Shown here in pieces: positions 61,901-64,000 of a stretch of DNA of 64,000 bases. Below the pieces are notes generated by a model. The model was not told the DNA's origin and did no database searches. It worked only from the letters and a program-made list of their open reading frames with translations. The stretch comes from Tachypleus tridentatus (lineage: Eukaryota; Arthropoda; Merostomata; Xiphosura; Limulidae): the NCBI RefSeq assembly GCF_004210375.1, contig NC_134837.1, positions 165,643,310-165,707,309 of the forward strand. The letters run 5' to 3'. The number at the start of each line of letters is the position of its first letter. Position 1 is the first letter of the stretch. Made by a program: the position numbers and the translations under genes.

Positions 61901-64000
61901 GTTTCTTTTTTTGAAGAGTATAATATTTAAAGTGAACACATCAACCAAAAGACCGCCTAACTTTTACACAAAGGCATGAAGGTTTCAACGAATAATTATT
62001 TAGTGATCAGCGCCTTAGATACACATTGGTTAAACAGCTACATCAGGGGCTTTGTGATTCAGGTATTACCCTTTCTAATTTTTAGAGTGCTGTTAGCAGC
62101 ATCGGCCATCATAAAAGCCTTTGAGAGGAATGATGAGTCTAACAATCATCTTTACAAATAACTGTAGCACCCCAATGGCTCAGCGGTAAGTGTGGAGGCT
62201 CTTTTTAATAAACAATAACAGTTCTTCATGTGAAATTGATGAATGAGTTCCGATGTCTTGCTCAGATGTTATCTGTAATAAGTTAAGACATGGTAGTACT
62301 CTGAACATTTCTTCCAGAGCTTCCAAGAAACAAGTGTTTAAGCTTGAACTACAATAGATGTAATCTCTCTCCAGAAATTCCGTGTAGAAAGCTTCGGCTT
62401 TTTCAATAGAGTTAATTCGGCATTCTAAAAAACAAAACAAAACATCTAGTTTGGTGTTATTCTTTAACAGAAACTGTTTGATCTCATGTGTTTGTTCTCT
62501 ATGTTATTTAATATATTTGCTTGAAACTAATAATACTCGAAGCGATGCGAAAGATACGTACGTAGGTTTATTTTTATCTAACATTTTTCATAAGGTGACT
62601 TTGAGCCGTGATTATATTTAGTGCATGGCTCAAACTTTCAACACTGCTAAGATTTTACTATTAAACAATATTATTTTTATGTTAGTCGTTTTAATTGATA
62701 TCTTTCTCTACACAGTCTCATGCGCTTGTAGCCTAACAACAGGAGTTCTTGAAGAAAGTTTTGTTAGAACAAGTAAAGCAACAGATGGCACTACTGTCCA
62801 AACAATGTCTGACGGTAAAGTTATTGTTACTGCTTTTGTCGACCAAAAGGGAGAGCTAATAGATTGTAATGTTTTGCGAGATAACTCCACAGCTGCCAAA
62901 GAACTTTTCAAAGAGGTGCGATATAAAAGTAACACTACAATTTCGACAATATTATTGTAATTATCACAGGAGTTTAAAAGCGTTTTTAAAAAATAGCAAA
63001 TGTCCCAGCTAAATATTTAAAAAGAGCAAGAAATTTCTAATTAATTACATTTTTATTTCTAGTACGAATAAATCAATGTTTAAAATAAGAGAAATCAAGT
63101 TAAGTAATGTTAAATAAAAGGAAAACATCGAGAAATTATTAGTAGTAAAATGAGCAAAAGAATTGAAATATAACAACATAGAAAATAATTTGAAAGTTAC
63201 CAAACTATGTTGTTACACAATATATATATATAAATATTTTTTTCGGAAATAAGATATTATTACTTCTTTACCTTTGAAATTTGAAATTAATGTATCATTT
63301 ACTGTTAGAATTTCTAATAAGCAACATTGTTCAGTCTCAACATCAAGAATATACAATAGCTTTTAAATTGGGAAATCTATTGTATATCTGATATATTTAG
63401 TTTTGCATTTCATTCATAACATAAATACAAAGTATAAAGTTGAAGTTCCTAATGATTACAGCCTTTGTATTATAGGCCGTCAATGCTGAACGTAACGAAA
63501 AGACAGAATTTAAGATGGTCGAATTTGACGTTAGAAAATTAGGTCGGATATGTCAGAAGTTTAGACGAGATACGGTAAATATATACATTGCCGTCTTCGT
63601 AAAGATTTACAAATGAGTTAGTTTAATAGAAGGTTTATTCGTTAAATTTATTTACTCTTAGATTCTTTGGTTATTGTTAGACACAGCTACGCAATCAGCT
63701 ATATGTGTTGTATCCTTTGCAGGAATCGAATCCCAACTTTTAACGTTTTATGACCTCAAGCTTACCTTTGAGTCACCGGGAACTTTCCCACGAAAATGAG
63801 ATCATGCAGAATGGCTTTTAATACAAAAATAAATATTAAAATACTTTTCAACTACAGTTTAATAAATAAATAACGAGAAAACAGCTATTATATACTTATT
63901 TAGGTAGATGTATCTTTCTTTTTTAGCTGTTAAAACGGCCTGCTGAACTAACAGTTGAAGATAAAAAGATTCGTGAGAGGATTTCTTTGGACAAAGCTGT
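58936..64000 (+). CDS. Small secreted protein gene, four exons visible, 3' partial
   Basis: Exon 1 (58936..58963) encodes MWKLLLVLS plus one base and ends CAG|GTAAGC. Exon 2 (62716..62915; acceptor ctctacacag, donor GAG|GTGCGA) continues VSCACSLTTGVLEESFVRTS and ends ELFKE. Exon 3 (63476..63574) encodes AVNAERNEKTEFKM through CQKFRRDT. Exon 4 (63927..>64000, acceptor ttcttttttag) begins LLKRPAELTVEDKKIRERIS and runs off the window. Junction phases are 1, 0 and 0, and all agree, which is strong evidence for a real gene. Exons 1 and 2 together make a classic signal peptide with cleavage near the SCAC/S segment, so the product is probably exported. The family is not established. 'GKVIVTAFVDQKGELIDC', a second Cys in LGRIC and the secretion signal recall BRICHOS domains, but the Cys spacing (about 42) is shorter than usual. 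An Out-at-first-like reading is weaker. Introns are about 3.75, 0.56 and 0.35 kb; the first holds four SINEs and a Tc1 element. Confidence 0.7.
59433..59558 (-). repeat. SINE family 3, full length with perfect target-site duplication
   Basis: The reference copy for family 3. An 11 bp direct repeat 'aaactaaacac' (59422..59432 and 59559..59569) flanks it. It has a TG-rich tail strand, 'cttatagcaaagccacatcg' and B-box 'ggggaatcgaacccctga', then the tRNA-like head 'taccgctgtactagctgggg'. It is inserted into the tail of an older family 2 SINE. Confidence 0.95.
59560..59647 (-). repeat. SINE family 2, host of a nested SINE
   Basis: 'acacaacgctatgcaatgga', B-box-like 'tatcgaaactcagattctag' and head 'agacatatcgctgtgtcact'. 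Its tail is split by the family 3 copy at 59433..59558. Confidence 0.75.
59940..60199 (-). repeat. SINE family 1, full length with perfect target-site duplication
   Basis: Flanked by 'aaattaaatgg' at 59929..59939 and 60200..60210. The head is slightly short ('taaccacctgtcc'). B-box 'gggattcgagccttcgac' on the plus strand. Confidence 0.95.
60376..60480 (-). repeat. SINE family 1, tail fragment
   Basis: 'ttgtttataattttgcacaa', 'actagaggaaaggcagccag' and 'tcaccgtcaacaactgggct'. It is cut off where a second, oppositely oriented copy begins. Confidence 0.75.
60487..60750 (+). repeat. SINE family 1, near full length
   Basis: Head 'tctgatcggttaaggcattc', B-box 'gcgggttcaaatcttcatc', full body, and tail 'gtagttttgcgaaaaatata' with an (aaac)n end. 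It is head-to-head with the fragment at 60376..60480 and ends 16 bp before a Tc1 element. Confidence 0.9.
60767..60794 (+). repeat. Left terminal inverted repeat of the Tc1 element
   Basis: 28 bp, identical to the inverted right end at 61893..61920, next to a TA dinucleotide. Confidence 0.92.
61893..61920 (-). repeat. Right terminal inverted repeat of the Tc1 element
   Basis: 28 bp, inverted match to 60767..60794; followed by TA. Confidence 0.92.
62166..62195 (+). repeat. SINE family 2 head scrap
   Basis: 'caccccaatggctcagcggt' is the tRNA-like start of family 2; the rest is absent. Confidence 0.5.
62190..62434 (-). other. Unrecognised candidate exon
   Basis: The minus strand has a strong acceptor, 'tgttttgttttttag', ending at 62419 or close to it. 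It is followed by about 75 open codons of protein-like composition: INSIEKAEAFYTEFLERDY, CSSSLNTCFLEALEEMFRVL and 'ISHEELLLFIKKS'. The segment is acidic and amphipathic, and looks helical. I recognise no family. It ends against a SINE scrap with no clear donor, so it may be a pseudogene fragment. It lies inside intron 1 of the secreted-protein gene on the opposite strand. Confidence 0.3.
63674..63783 (-). repeat. SINE family 2, diverged, in intron 3
   Basis: 'gttagacacagctacgcaat', B-box-like 'ggaatcgaatcccaactttt', and head 'agcttacctttgagtcaccg'. It lies between exons 3 and 4 of the secreted-protein gene. Confidence 0.7.

Larger units (their letters stand above)
60767..61920 (-). mobile_element. 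Internally deleted Tc1 (DD34E) transposon with intact ends
   Basis: Both ends carry a perfect 28 bp terminal inverted repeat beginning TACTCTTCAAAAAAAGAAAC. Each is bounded by the TA target dinucleotide (60765..60766 and 61921..61922), and the element is 1154 bp. Minus-strand coding starts near 61620: LTEAQRNNAIGRLEAGESRS (helix-turn-helix) to 'SGRPRVT'-like and 'ISDQTVRNR'-like blocks near 61350. It then jumps to DEILRPHVQPIMVNVNDVV. The middle of the catalytic domain with the first Asp is missing. After a one-base frameshift come HDNARPHAARL (second Asp), 'WPSRSPDLNPIEHLWDEL' (final Glu, 34 residues later) and the tail to 60939. The ends look mobile if transposase were supplied in trans. 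Confidence 0.92.

Noticed and set aside
61500-61914. Plus-strand frames of 88-101 codons
   Set aside because: They run antisense to the N-terminal half of the Tc1 transposase and into its terminal repeat.
62716-63574. Orthologue of Out at first (OAF) as a firm call
   Set aside because: The exon 2 pattern V-x-E-E-S...D-G-x-x-(I/V) and the start of exon 4 are suggestive. OAF is well conserved across animals, though, and its middle block (G-Q-S-Q-x-Q..C-F) is absent.
1-64000. A bacterial or phage-type defence or biosynthetic system
   Set aside because: There are no operons, no ribosome-binding sites and no clustered long frames. Introns, SINEs, LINEs and Tc1 elements show an animal nuclear genome.

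Overview
This is a eukaryotic, AT-rich, repeat-rich window that is mostly non-coding. It has no bacterial gene organisation: open frames are short and stop-riddled, and the plausible genes are split by GT-AG introns. The organism is probably a chelicerate, and a horseshoe crab is my best guess. That rests on a remembered resemblance of the commonest repeat, a ~265 bp tRNA-derived SINE ending in a 'ctcgtgtagctttgcgcgaa' tail, to horseshoe crab repeats. I could not check this, so treat the taxon as inference.

Only two host genes can be supported. One is a minus-strand class C seven-transmembrane receptor (bride-of-sevenless/GPRC5-like). Its long coding exon is 27561..28651, and a possible untranslated first exon lies near 31019..31141. 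The other is a plus-strand gene for a small secreted protein, starting at 58936 and running off the right edge. Its four exons (58936..58963, 62716..62915, 63476..63574, 63927..>64000) join with consistent phases and form a signal peptide across the first junction. Its family is uncertain. A further unrecognised candidate exon lies on the minus strand at about 62190..62434, inside intron 1 of that gene.

The rest is transposon fossil record. 1-1.1 kb: minus-strand CR1-like LINE (endonuclease and linker). 6.7-7.1 kb: LINE 3' fragment. 10.0-11.2 kb: Penelope-like element with YVDD and a GIY-YIG remnant. 12.0-12.9, 15.0-16.4 and 25.8-26.1 kb: Tc1 transposase fossils. 27.0-27.4 kb: CR1-like LINE 3' end. 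36.8-41.2 kb: three copies of an unclassified repeat. 42.1-43.05 kb: hAT-like non-autonomous element. 44.15-44.6 kb: second type of DDE transposase fossil. 46.9-48.8 kb: jockey-like LINE. 53.3-53.7 kb: Ty3/gypsy reverse-transcriptase remnant. 60.77-61.92 kb: internally deleted Tc1 element with intact inverted repeats.

Over these lie three tRNA-derived SINE families. Family 1 (~265 bp), family 2 (~125 bp, 'aattaagcacaaagctacac' tail) and family 3 (~125 bp, CA-rich tail) have at least 40 full, truncated or decayed copies between them. Several have clear 9-12 bp target-site duplications. There are also six minisatellite arrays with periods of about 28, 34, 43, 51, 51 and 57 bp.
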